The notes beneath the pieces are model-generated. The model worked only from the letters and a program-made list of their open reading frames with translations, did not search any database and was not told where the DNA came from. 25,018 nucleotides of DNA. Source: Thermohalobaculum sp039817245 (lineage in GTDB: Bacteria > Pseudomonadota > Alphaproteobacteria > Rhodobacterales > Rhodobacteraceae). The first letter of the stretch is position 1. Every line of letters begins with the position of its first letter. Positions 1-8,800 of this stretch are shown here, in pieces. The position numbers and the translations under genes were made by a program. The stretch is taken from positions 1 through 25,018 of the forward strand of contig JBCBWF010000028.1 in NCBI GenBank assembly GCA_039817245.1. Direction: 5' to 3'.

Positions 1-1
1 C

Positions 2-1498
2 CTGAATTTCTACTTTAATCGATATTTTTACCATGACGATGCGTATATCTCCCTCAGATATGCCCTGAACCTCGTTAACCACGGCGATCTCTCGTGGAAT
101 GTTGGGGATCGTGTCGAAGGGTATACGAACTTCTTGCATCTCACATCGGCGGCCGGGCTGATCGCGCTGGGATTCGAGCCGGTTCTGGCGACCCAGGTGA
201 TCAACATACTTGGCGCGGTGTTGCTCGTGGGCGCGGTTGTCGTCGGGGCAAACATGGCCGCTCCGGGGCAGGAGAATGCGCTGCCGCGCGCTGTGGCGAT
301 CACGGCGGCGCTGGCGGCGGAGGGGATGGCGGCCTGGATCCTCGGCGGGCTCGAGGCGGTTCTGGCGGCCGGGCTCGTCGGCGCGGCGATCGCCTGCCTC
401 GTGCCGCTCTTCCGATCGGGATGGCCCGAGCGGATCGATCTGCCCGCGCTCGCCGGGCTGTTTTTCGCGATGGCCTATCTCACGCGACCGGATTCGGTGG
501 TGATGAACGCCGCGGCCGGGTTCGCGGTGCTGGGCCTGGGCGCCGCAGCACTGCGCACGCGCATCCGGCAGTTCCTGGTGATCGGGATCATCCCCTTCAC
601 GGTGCTGGTGCTGCACATGGCCTGGCGGCTCGACTACTACGGCGACTACCTGCCCAACACCTTCTTCGCCAAGGTCGGGGTGGATGTGGGGACACGGCTC
701 GCGATGGTGCCGTTCTACTTCGCCAAGAGCTTCGCGGGCGCGCTGCCGGTGGTGCCGCTGGCCTTCGGCTTCCTCGCCTTCGCGCTCTACCGCCGGCGGG
801 TCGATGCGCTGATGCTGTTCCTCGCCGCCGTGATCCTGGCGCATGTGGCCTATGTCGCCTGGTCGGGCGGGGACCACATGCCGATGGGGCGCGTGCTGCT
901 CGGCACGCTGGCGCCGGCCTGCATCCTTCTGGCGGCCTGCCTCGCGCAGCTGCCGCAGGTGATGCGGCTGCCGGTGGCGGCGATGGTCGTCCTCGCGCTG
1001 CTCGGCAGCACGCTGCTCACGCCGAAGACGCGGAAACTCGATCCTGCGGCCTATGTGGGCTCGATCGTCGGCCGGTACATCGCGGAGACCTGGCCGCCGG
1101 GGTCGCTGGTGGCGTTGCATACGGCGGGCTCCACGCCCTACTTCGCGCCGGACAACGTCTATATCGACATGCTCGGCCTGAACGACCGCCCCATCGCCAA
1201 GCGCGAGAACTTCCCGGTGGTGACGGAATGGCAGATGCAGCCCGGCCATTCGAAGGGCGACGGGGTCTATGTGCTCTCCCGCAAGCCGGATTACATCATC
1301 ATGGGCACAGCGGAGGGGCGCGAGCTGGGCGATCCCATCTTCCTCTCCGACTACGAGATGGCCGAGCTGTCGGAGATGACCGAGTGCTACGAGCCCGTCT
1401 TCGTGGAGATCGACTATCAGTACGATCCGGCGGAGACGGTACCGTGGATACTCAACCCGCTGCCCTTCAGGTATTATCGGCGCACCTGCCCTTCCTGA
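2..1498 (+). CDS. GT-C fold membrane glycosyltransferase, AftB-like (5' truncated)
   Basis: The frame is open from the first bases of the window, so the true start lies upstream; the first in-frame ATG at 134 falls inside the conserved N-terminal part. The protein starts with a loop carrying paired acidic residues (YHDDAYISLRYALN) followed by VEGYTNF. This is the signature of polytopic glycosyltransferases related to mycobacterial AftB, in which such an Asp is catalytic and the donor is polyprenyl-linked. Many hydrophobic segments follow to about residue 340, then a soluble C-terminal domain with the MLGLNDRPIAKRE motif. It should act in the inner membrane, transferring a sugar on the periplasmic side. 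It is paralogous to the gene at 11299-12762. A sulfotransferase gene follows after 30 bp, probably in the same operon. The family assignment is solid; sugar and acceptor are unknown. Confidence 0.8.
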   Translation: MNFYFNRYFYHDDAYISLRYALNLVNHGDLSWNVGDRVEGYTNFLHLTSAAGLIALGFEPVLATQVINILGAVLLVGAVVVGANMAAPGQENALPRAVAITAALAAEGMAAWILGGLEAVLAAGLVGAAIACLVPLFRSGWPERIDLPALAGLFFAMAYLTRPDSVVMNAAAGFAVLGLGAAALRTRIRQFLVIGIIPFTVLVLHMAWRLDYYGDYLPNTFFAKVGVDVGTRLAMVPFYFAKSFAGALPVVPLAFGFLAFALYRRRVDALMLFLAAVILAHVAYVAWSGGDHMPMGRVLLGTLAPACILLAACLAQLPQVMRLPVAAMVVLALLGSTLLTPKTRKLDPAAYVGSIVGRYIAETWPPGSLVALHTAGSTPYFAPDNVYIDMLGLNDRPIAKRENFPVVTEWQMQPGHSKGDGVYVLSRKPDYIIMGTAEGRELGDPIFLSDYEMAELSEMTECYEPVFVEIDYQYDPAETVPWILNPLPFRYYRRTCPS

Positions 1499-1528
1499 GG
1501 GGCGGCGCCTGCAAGCTGAGGAACCGCA

Positions 1529-2428
1529 ATGAAACCCAACTTCATCGGGATCGGCGTGCAGAAATGCGCGACGTCGTGGCTGCACGAGACGCTGAGCGCG
1601 CATGCCGACATCTTCACCTCGGATCCGAAGGAGATCGACTTCTTCACCTGCTTCTACGACCGCGGATACGAGTGGTATGAGCGCCATTTCGCGGACGGGG
1701 CCGGGGCGGCGGCGCGGGGCGAGACCTCGCCCTCCTATTTCTACGACCGCGACGCGCCCGCCCGGGTGCATGCCTACAACCCCGAGGCGCGGATCATCGT
1801 GATCTTCCGCGACCCCGTGGAGCGGGCCTATTCGAACCATCTGCACGAGGTGCGCAAGCGGCATTTCAGCAGCGACCTCCGGTTCGAGGCGGGGATGGCG
1901 AACAATCCCTGCTATGTGGAGCAGGGGCGCTATGCGACGCATTTCCGCCGCTGGCTGGAGCTCTTCCCGCGCGAGCAGATCCTGGCGCTGCTGTTCGAGG
2001 ATATCCGGCGCGATCCCGATACGGCGCTGAAGCAGGTCTACACCTTTCTCGGCGTGGACCCGGAGGCGCGGGTGGATATCGCGGGGCGGCGGTCGAACGA
2101 GAGCGTTGCCTTCCGGTTCGAGGCGCTGGCGCTGGCGCTGCAGCGCGGCGGCAAGGCGCTGCGCAAGGCCGGGCTCGGCGGCGCGCTGGAGCGGTTCAAG
2201 GCGTTCGGGCCGGTGCGCGCGCTGATGAACCTCAACAAGCAGGACCTGCGCGAGGCGGTGCCGCCGATGAGCGAGGAGAGCCGTCGCGCGATCGCCGCGG
2301 AGCTTGCGGACGAGATGCGGGAGCTTGCCGTGCTCCTCGGCCGCGAGAGCCTGCCCTGGAAGAGCGCGCCGGCGGGGGCGAGCCCCGCCGCGGAGGCGCC
2401 TTCGGAGCCCGCGGCGGCGACGGCCTGA
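1529..2428 (+). CDS. Sulfotransferase (PAPS-dependent)
   Basis: The 299-residue protein has the two PAPS-binding signatures of the Sulfotransfer_1/3 superfamily. The 5'-phosphosulfate loop is GVQKCATSWL at about residues 9-18, and the 3'-phosphate motif is IVIFRDPVERAYSNH at about residues 90-104. Family members move sulfate from 3'-phosphoadenylyl sulfate to a hydroxyl or amine. There is no signal peptide, so it is cytoplasmic. In this context the likely substrate is a sugar of the lipid-linked EPS repeat unit, giving a sulfated polysaccharide; that is inference. The start is supported by a GAGGA ribosome-binding site about 6 bases upstream. The Ala/Pro/Glu-rich C-terminal tail is probably disordered. 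The gene ends 6 bp from the convergent ExoP-like gene. Confidence 0.88.
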   Translation: MKPNFIGIGVQKCATSWLHETLSAHADIFTSDPKEIDFFTCFYDRGYEWYERHFADGAGAAARGETSPSYFYDRDAPARVHAYNPEARIIVIFRDPVERAYSNHLHEVRKRHFSSDLRFEAGMANNPCYVEQGRYATHFRRWLELFPREQILALLFEDIRRDPDTALKQVYTFLGVDPEARVDIAGRRSNESVAFRFEALALALQRGGKALRKAGLGGALERFKAFGPVRALMNLNKQDLREAVPPMSEESRRAIAAELADEMRELAVLLGRESLPWKSAPAGASPAAEAPSEPAAATA

Positions 2429-2434
2429 GGCGCG

Positions 2435-4663
2435 TCAGATCGCGTCGTAGTAGCCGCGGCCCTCGTTGTCCGGCGCGCTGAAGGTCAGCACGGCGCCGAT
2501 CTCGGAGACGCGCATCACCTGCAGGAGCCGCAGCGCGCGGGTGATGTCGGAGATGCTCGTCGAGCCCGAGCGCACGGCGAAGAGCACCAGATCCACATGT
2601 CGGCCGAAGGCCAGCGCGTCCGACACGCCCAGCACCGGCGGCGAGTCGATCACCACGAAGTCGAAGCGGTTGCGCAGGGTTTCCAGCAGCTTGGAGACCC
2701 GCGCGCTGTCGAAGAGGTTGGACGGGTCCTCGAAGGCCCGGCGCGCCGGCAGCACGTAGCACGACATCGAGGGCTCGAAGCGCAACGCATCCGCGACGGA
2801 GGCGCGGTTCTCCAGCACATCCGCGAGCGTCGGCGCATCGTCCTCCGTCCCGCCGATGAAGGAGGGATTGCGCAGGTCGCCATCCACCAGCACGCAGGAG
2901 GCGCCGGCACGGGCCGCGGCCCAGGCCAGCATCGCCGCGGTGGAGGTCTTGCCCTCCTTCTGCAGGCTGGAGGTGACGAGGACGGTCTTGATCGGCTCGT
3001 CGCGCAGGAGCTGCACATAGCTGCGCAGGTTCACGGCGCCCTGGGTGAGCTTGGGCAGCATGCGCGGGTTCAGCACCGCCGGCAGATGGCGCGCCCCGCG
3101 CTGGGTCTGCACCTTCGGGAACTTGCCGAAGACCGAGAGGCCGAGCTGGGAGGGCACATCATCCGCGGTCTTCACCGTGCGCCGTCGCAGCTCCAGCAGC
3201 ACGATGATGCCGAGGCCGAGCATGCCGCCCGCCGCCGTGGCCAGCACCAGCGTGAGCAACACCTTCGGCGTGGAGGGCGCGAAGGGCGGGGAGGCATAGG
3301 AGATCACCGCCGCGTTCGTGTCCTCGAAGTTCTGGACCTCCTGCTGCTTGCGGTAGCTGTCGAAGAAGCGCTCGTAGACGAGCCGGCTTGCCTCGGCCAC
3401 ACGGTCGAGCTGGCGGAGCTCGATCTGCTCGCGCGCGCGCTCGACGGTGAGCCGCTCGATATTGGTAAGGCTGTTCTCGAGGCTGTCCACGACCGCGCGG
3501 GAAATCTCGGCCGAGTTGCCGATCTCGGCCAGCACGCGCACCACCTCCCGCGCGATGTCCTTGTTCAGGCTGTCGATGGACTGGCGAAGCGTGATGAGCT
3601 GGCTGGCATTCTCGCCGAAGCGGCGGATGACATCGGCCTCCTCGCGCTTCAGCTCGGCGATGGTGGCGCGGTAGTTGGCGATCACCGGCGCATCGAGCAC
3701 ATCCGCGGCGGCGAGCGGGCCCTGATCGTCGTGGATCTGCTGCAGCTTGGTGTAGCGCGCCTCCGTGGCGAGCAGCTCGGAGCGCGCGCTGATGAGCTTG
3801 GTGGTCAGCTCGCGCATCTGCTGGTTCAGCCGCTCTGCGCTGTCCGAGCCGGTGATGACGCTGGCGCGGAACTCGAGCACGTCGTTCTCCGCGGCCTCCA
3901 CCTCCTTCTCGATGGTGGTCAGACGGCGGTCGAGCCAGGAGGCGAAGCGCTCGGCCTGGATCCGGCGATCCTCCACGATCTGCGCGATGTACTGGTCGAC
4001 CACCGTGTTGGCGATGGCGGCGGCCTTCTTGCGGTTGGCCGAGACCATGGTGACGCGCACCAGATAGGAATCGCCGAGCTGACGGATCCGCAGGCGCCCC
4101 TTCAGCGAGGCGATGGTGCCGCCGAGGCCCTGAAGCCGGTCCTGCTCCGCACCCGCGGCGGCCTCGACCTGCGCGCTCGGCGCCGGGCCCGGCTCGGGCG
4201 GCGGGGTGATGAAGGACTTGATCGTGCCCTTCAGCTCGCGGACGAACTTCTCGGCCGGGGTCTCGGGGCGCAGCGCCGCGTTGAATTCCGGGTCCTTGTC
4301 CAGCTCCAGCGCCAGCACGACCTGGGCAAGGAGGCGGTTGGATTTGAGGATCGCGAGTTCGCGCTCCACCGCCTGGGAGTTGAGCACGCGCTCGGCGAGT
4401 ATGTCGCCCAGGGGCGCGCCGGAGGCCGGCTCGCCGAGCAGCAGCTCCGCGCCGGCGACATATTGCGGCGTGGTCTTGGAAAGACCGTAGATCGCGAGCA
4501 TCAGCACCGCGCCCACCACGATCGCAAGCAGCCAGAGCCGGCGCAGCACGATCTTGATGAGCATGTCGATGTTGAGACGGAAGCTGTCGCCCTCGACCGC
4601 CCCCGGGTCAGCCGGGACGGGCCGCATCATGTCCTTCAGCGGAAGATCCCGGTTGAACGTCAT
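2435..4663 (-). CDS. ExoP/Wzc-type polysaccharide co-polymerase with BY-kinase domain
   Basis: The 742-residue protein combines a Wzz domain with a bacterial tyrosine kinase (CpsD/CapB type). A first membrane helix lies at about residues 42-60. A long periplasmic coiled-coil region follows to about 460, and the second helix at about 467-490 comes after the proline-containing PPFAPSTPKV segment. The cytoplasmic ATPase has Walker A SSLQKEGKTS (K572), Walker A' VLVDGD and Walker B VVIDSPP (D673). The usual Walker A proline is Gln here. The C-terminus ends GRGYYDAI, so the tyrosine cluster autophosphorylated in this family is only two residues. Such proteins set polymer length and couple Wzy polymerisation to export. 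The start at 4663 has AGG directly before the ATG; the ATG at 4627 preceded by GAAGGA is an alternative. Partner functions lie in the ExoF-like gene at 13145-14503. Confidence 0.92.
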   Translation of the reverse strand: MTFNRDLPLKDMMRPVPADPGAVEGDSFRLNIDMLIKIVLRRLWLLAIVVGAVLMLAIYGLSKTTPQYVAGAELLLGEPASGAPLGDILAERVLNSQAVERELAILKSNRLLAQVVLALELDKDPEFNAALRPETPAEKFVRELKGTIKSFITPPPEPGPAPSAQVEAAAGAEQDRLQGLGGTIASLKGRLRIRQLGDSYLVRVTMVSANRKKAAAIANTVVDQYIAQIVEDRRIQAERFASWLDRRLTTIEKEVEAAENDVLEFRASVITGSDSAERLNQQMRELTTKLISARSELLATEARYTKLQQIHDDQGPLAAADVLDAPVIANYRATIAELKREEADVIRRFGENASQLITLRQSIDSLNKDIAREVVRVLAEIGNSAEISRAVVDSLENSLTNIERLTVERAREQIELRQLDRVAEASRLVYERFFDSYRKQQEVQNFEDTNAAVISYASPPFAPSTPKVLLTLVLATAAGGMLGLGIIVLLELRRRTVKTADDVPSQLGLSVFGKFPKVQTQRGARHLPAVLNPRMLPKLTQGAVNLRSYVQLLRDEPIKTVLVTSSLQKEGKTSTAAMLAWAAARAGASCVLVDGDLRNPSFIGGTEDDAPTLADVLENRASVADALRFEPSMSCYVLPARRAFEDPSNLFDSARVSKLLETLRNRFDFVVIDSPPVLGVSDALAFGRHVDLVLFAVRSGSTSISDITRALRLLQVMRVSEIGAVLTFSAPDNEGRGYYDAI

Positions 4664-5268
4664 CCTGCGAACTCGCTGTCTGCCACCAAACGCCCTCTGC
4701 GCCGCCCCGCACCCCGCGGGCGGCGCTAGCTATCAAAGCCCAAAACCACCGTCATTGGGAGTGATTTTAGACCCCCTCCCCCGGCTCGGCCAGCCTGTCC
4801 CGATTCTGGCCGCTGGTGAGTCGGATGATGTTGCGGCGCCGCAATGGCACCGGTCTCATGCGCATTTCGCAGGACTGGCACGGATCGGTTGCAACGAGAT
4901 TTCCACGATGCGCCATCCGCCTCCGCAGGGCGCGAAGACGCACAGTTATCGGCGGAATAGTTAAGGGACAGATTGCCGCAGTTTACGAAAAAGCATACTG
5001 AGACCCAGAAAACGCTTCGCCGTTGCGGCACGGCATCGCTTTTCGCCCGATTCTGGCCAGATTTCTTCGTGCATGCTGGGAACCGAGACGGCAAAGCGGC
5101 GTTAAATGCTCAACGATGGAGGTTCTCCACAAGGACGGGGGTCCGTTGCAGAAGCTTAACGAACTGGTGCCCGAGGGGCGACAGGCCGGTGAGGCGCATC
5201 CAGATGTGCGGATGTTGCGCTCGCGAAAGCGGCAGTTGTCCCAATTCGGGAAATCTGTCAACGATCCC

Positions 5269-5297
5269 AAGACAGGACGGCTTGGCTTTGCTATAAG
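5269..5297 (+). promoter_or_regulatory. Candidate sigma-70 promoter for the G8-domain gene
   Basis: AAGACA (5269-5274; 4 of 6 matches to the -35 consensus) and TATAAG (5292-5297; 5 of 6 matches to the -10 consensus) are separated by 17 bases. If used, transcription starts near 5304 and the leader before the G8-domain gene is about 500 nt. It was found by eye only. Confidence 0.35.
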
Positions 5298-5371
5298 GTC
5301 CCTCGACGTTGAGGGGCGTCTGCTTTTCCTCCCGGTTGGGGTTTTCTGTTCATGTGTCGGTTTTGCTTGCT

Positions 5372-5391
5372 AGAGAGCGAAAACGCTCTCT
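5372..5391 (+). promoter_or_regulatory. Perfect 8-bp hairpin with AAAA loop
   Basis: AGAGAGCG and CGCTCTCT are exact complements around an AAAA tetraloop. The downstream sequence is TCTGGC, not a U-run, so a simple intrinsic terminator is unlikely. It could be an RNA leader hairpin or a protein-binding site. Confidence 0.5.
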
Positions 5392-5484
5392 TCTGGCATC
5401 GCCGTGTCGCGTGTCCGGTGTACTTCGCGGTTTGGAGGGGCTGAAGAGTAGAGGGGGTTTGCTCGATGATCCCATGCGCTGGGG

Positions 5485-5541
5485 CGCGCCCATCTATTGG
5501 GCGCGGGGGTTCCAAATGCGCTCTCCGGTACTGCACCGGAG
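5485..5541 (+). promoter_or_regulatory. Two adjacent hairpins in the leader
   Basis: CGCGCCC (5485-5491) pairs with GGGCGCG (5499-5505) around a 7-nt loop. CTCCGGT (5523-5529) pairs with ACCGGAG (5535-5541) around a 5-nt loop. Both stems are perfect and lie 17 bases apart. No U-tract follows either one. Their function is unknown. Confidence 0.45.
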
Positions 5542-5588
5542 CGGGTGGTTTTCTTGTGAATTCCGCAGGGATACGGCGGTTGGCAGCA

Positions 5589-5640
5589 AACTATCTAAAT
5601 CCCGATGAATAAACGCTTTATTCAGAAAGGGTCGATAGTT
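5589..5640. promoter_or_regulatory. 52-bp concentric inverted repeat
   Basis: The outer arms AACTATC (5589-5595) and GATAGTT (5634-5640) enclose CCC/GGG (5601-5603 and 5629-5631) and an inner perfect pair, TGAATAAA (5606-5613) and TTTATTCA (5617-5624), around CGC. Outer and inner symmetry centres differ by only 0.5 bp. The site is AT-rich within GC-rich DNA and lies about 160 bp before the G8-domain gene. It could be an operator for a dimeric or tetrameric regulator or a leader RNA structure. Confidence 0.5.
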
Positions 5641-5800
5641 CTTCTGCACGTACCGGTTGTGTTGTCTTCGAGCGAAGCCGGAAGATCAGTCCTCAACAAC
5701 GAGTGAAGTGCGCAGCGTTCCAGACTTTAAGCCAAACAATTACCGGCAGCGCTCAACAGAGAAGCGCTCCGGGTGGGCGAGATGAACGGAGCACATACTG

Positions 5801-8800
5801 ATGACGATGAACGGACCTGCATCCATGTCTGAGGGGAATGACATGATGCATGGGGATCACATGGCGGTTATGGCGCTGTTGGATCCTTCGGATGCGACGC
5901 ATCGGGCTGTGTCGGACGGGGACTGGTCCGATCCGGCGACCTGGGAAGGGGGCAAGGTTCCCGGGGCCGGCGCGGACGTGTTCATCCCTGCGGGCGTGGC
6001 GGTGCGCTACGACGTGGCTTCGGATGCCGAGCTCGGCTTCGTGCGCGTCGACGGCGAACTGAACTGGGCCACCACGCGCGACACCAAGATGGTGGTGGAC
6101 ACCATCATCGGCACCGCCAGCTCGAAGATCACCGTCGGCACGCTGAGCGACCCGGTGCGCTCGAATGTCGAGGCGGAGATCGTCTTCGCGGACGGCGCGA
6201 TCGACCGCTCGATCGACCCGACCATGGTCAGCCGCGGGCTGATCACCATGGGCGAGCTCGACATCCAGGGCGGCCACAAGCTCATGTGCGAGCAGCTGGC
6301 CGTGGAGGCCCGCGCCGGCGACACCAGCCTCAAGGTCAAGAACGGCGACCACAACTGGCAGGTCGGCGACGAGATCGTGATCATCGGCGTCGCCAACAAC
6401 GGCAAGAACGCCCAGGGCCAGCTGATCACGCAGGACGAGACCCGCACGATCAGCAAGATCGACCCGGACGGCACGGTCCATTTCGATCAGCCGCTGATCT
6501 ACGACCACACCACGCCGTCGCAATACGACATCCCCACCTTCGTGGGCAACGCGACGCGCAACGTCTCCTTCACCAGCGAGAACCCGGACGGGGTGCGCGG
6601 CCATGTGATGGTGATGGAGACCGGCGCCGATATCCGCAACGCCGAGTTCCGCGATCTCGGCCGCACCGATGTCTCCGAGGAGCGCGGCACCGACGACAAC
6701 CCGATCGGGCGCTATCCGCTGCATCTGCACAAGACCGGCACGGACAGCACCGAGGACTGGTCCGAGATCGTCGGCAACGCGGTCGTCGGCAGCCCCGGCT
6801 GGGGCATCGTGCAGCATGAGAGCTTCGCCGCGGTCGACTGGAACTTCGTGACCGACATCCAGGGTGCGGGCATCGTCTCGGAGAGCGGCAACGAGCCGGG
6901 CCAGTGGGTCGGCAACCTCGTCTCCAATGTCTATGGCGACGGCGAGCCGCTCGACCATGTGCGCGACGAGCTCTACGGCGATTTCGGCCATGCGGGCGTG
7001 GCCTATGAGAGCCAGTCGCGCCTCATCGTGCAGCAGGAGAACATCGCGGCCGGCAGCCAGTGGGGCTGGGCCTGGCGCGCGACCGAGGAGTTCAAGACCG
7101 ATCCGAGCCTCGAGGAGGTGACGGTCGACCGCGACAACCTGCTCTTCGATCCCGACCCGCTCGGCGGCTTCGTGGTGAACGAGGAGGCCCAGATCATGGG
7201 CTTCACCGGCAATATCGCGATGGGCGTGGGCATCGGCATCGACACCGGCCACCGCGTCGGCATCACGCAGGAGACGGATCTGCACAGCCAGATCTTCGAC
7301 TTCACGGCGCTGAACGTCGATCAGGGCATCCGGATCTTCAACTATACCGGCAACTACGTCATCAAGGACTCGCTCTTCGTCAACGGCTTCGAGGCAATCA
7401 TCCTGCCCTCCAAGCACGAAGGCACCAACATCATCGACAGCGAGATCGCAAACTTCGACCGCGGCATCGTAAACTCCGGTTTCAACAGAACAGGCGTCAT
7501 CGTCGATCTCGAGTTCAACAATGTCGGTGAAGAAGTCCGCGTCGTTGGCAAGGGGACCGATCTCGACTTCGTGGACCGCTCGCAGATCACCGATCTCGAC
7601 GCGCCGATCCTGAAGCTCGACCCGGGCTCGGACCTCACGCTGGACCGCTGGAACGGCAAGGAGCTGTTCATCGCCGGCACGATCACGGACAGCGCGGGCA
7701 GCTACGGCTTCGCCACCAACGAGTGGGTGGACCAGCCGGCCTCGGTCTCGGACGGGCTCTGGGTGACCTTCGGCCAGAACAAGTGGCTGGAGTTCGAGGA
7801 GGCCTTCGAACTCTACGGCACCATGCGCGAGGATGGCGGCTGGATTATGCCGGTCGTTTTCTGGATCTCCGACCGCGTCACCGGAGAGCCGCATCCCGTG
7901 ATGGTCCCGATCGAACTCGTCGGCTTCACCGATGCGGAGCTGAGGCCATACGAGATCACGAATTTCTCGCTGCCGAGCCAGCGCGCGGTGACCGCGCCGG
8001 ACACGCGGATCGCCGTGGCCGAGCCGGACACCCCGCCGAGCGACAATCAGGGCGGTGGCAGCCAGGACGACGACGGCGGCCAGACCGGCGGCAGCGGTCA
8101 GGGCAGCGATGAGGGCAGCGGCGACGACGGCCAGAGCGGCGGCGACAGCGGCGAGATCCCGATCGGCGAGATCCCCATCGGCGGGGGCGGCTCGCAGGGC
8201 CAGGACAGCGGCGATGCGCGCGTGCTCTACAGCATCGACGGGCCCAAGGAGTTCAACGACAAGGACAATTCCATCGTCGTGCACCGGCATGAGCCGGAGT
8301 TCGAGGTGTCCTCCGGCGTCATCTCCTTCACCTTCGAGGCGGACAAGGTCTCCGGCGCCAACGGCCTCTTCTCGAAGGACGCGCATGGCTACAAGGGCGG
8401 CGGCAACCACATCTCCGCCTGGCTGCAGTCCGGCCAGCTCATCGTCCGCTTCCAGGACGATAACTCCGAGCGGGTGATGGTCGCCGAGGATATCGTCGCC
8501 AACCAGGCCTATGACGTGCTGATGACCTTCGGCGATGCGGGTGTCGGCCTTTGGCTGGACGGCACGCAGATCGAGTACGACGCCAATTTCGAGGTGGACT
8601 GGCGCGAGAACAAGCAGCCGATCCAGGTCGGCGGTCTCGGCTGGTCGAGCGCGGACGGGGCGGACGATGCGGGCTGGGCCTTCGACGGTACCATCAGCGA
8701 CTTCACCATAGCGACCTCGCCGGACGCGCTTCCGCCCGCAGACGAGGGCGAGAAGGGCTACGCATACACCGGCACGAAGATCTTCGATGGCAGTCAAGGC

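Larger units (their letters stand above)
4664..5800. other. 1.1 kb non-coding region with a hairpin-rich right half
   Basis: No convincing gene was found: the open frames here are short, lack good ribosome-binding sites and resemble no known family. The left part (4664-5260) must hold the promoter of the ExoP-like gene, but no clear -35/-10 pair was found for it. The right part (5270-5800) reads as a promoter followed by a long structured leader for the G8-domain gene. It contains a candidate promoter at 5269-5297 and inverted repeats at 5300-5315, 5372-5391, 5485-5505, 5523-5541, 5589-5640 and 5653-5681. Confidence 0.6.

Noticed and set aside
94..1680. A 528-codon plus-strand frame overlapping the first GT-C and sulfotransferase genes
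   Set aside because: It is out of frame with both recognised proteins, with Gly/Arg/Ala-rich content and no motifs.
2597..4729. A 710-codon plus-strand frame over the ExoP-like gene
   Set aside because: It has a His/Arg/Gly-rich antisense composition and no family features; the minus-strand Wzz/kinase motifs are unambiguous.
5372..5391. Intrinsic terminator at the AAAA-loop hairpin
   Set aside because: The stem is perfect but no U-run follows and no gene ends nearby.
4973..5608. Overlapping small plus-strand frames of about 100 codons in the intergenic region
   Set aside because: They lack convincing ribosome-binding sites and are rich in Arg, Cys and Trp with no domain. The sequence is better explained by inverted repeats.
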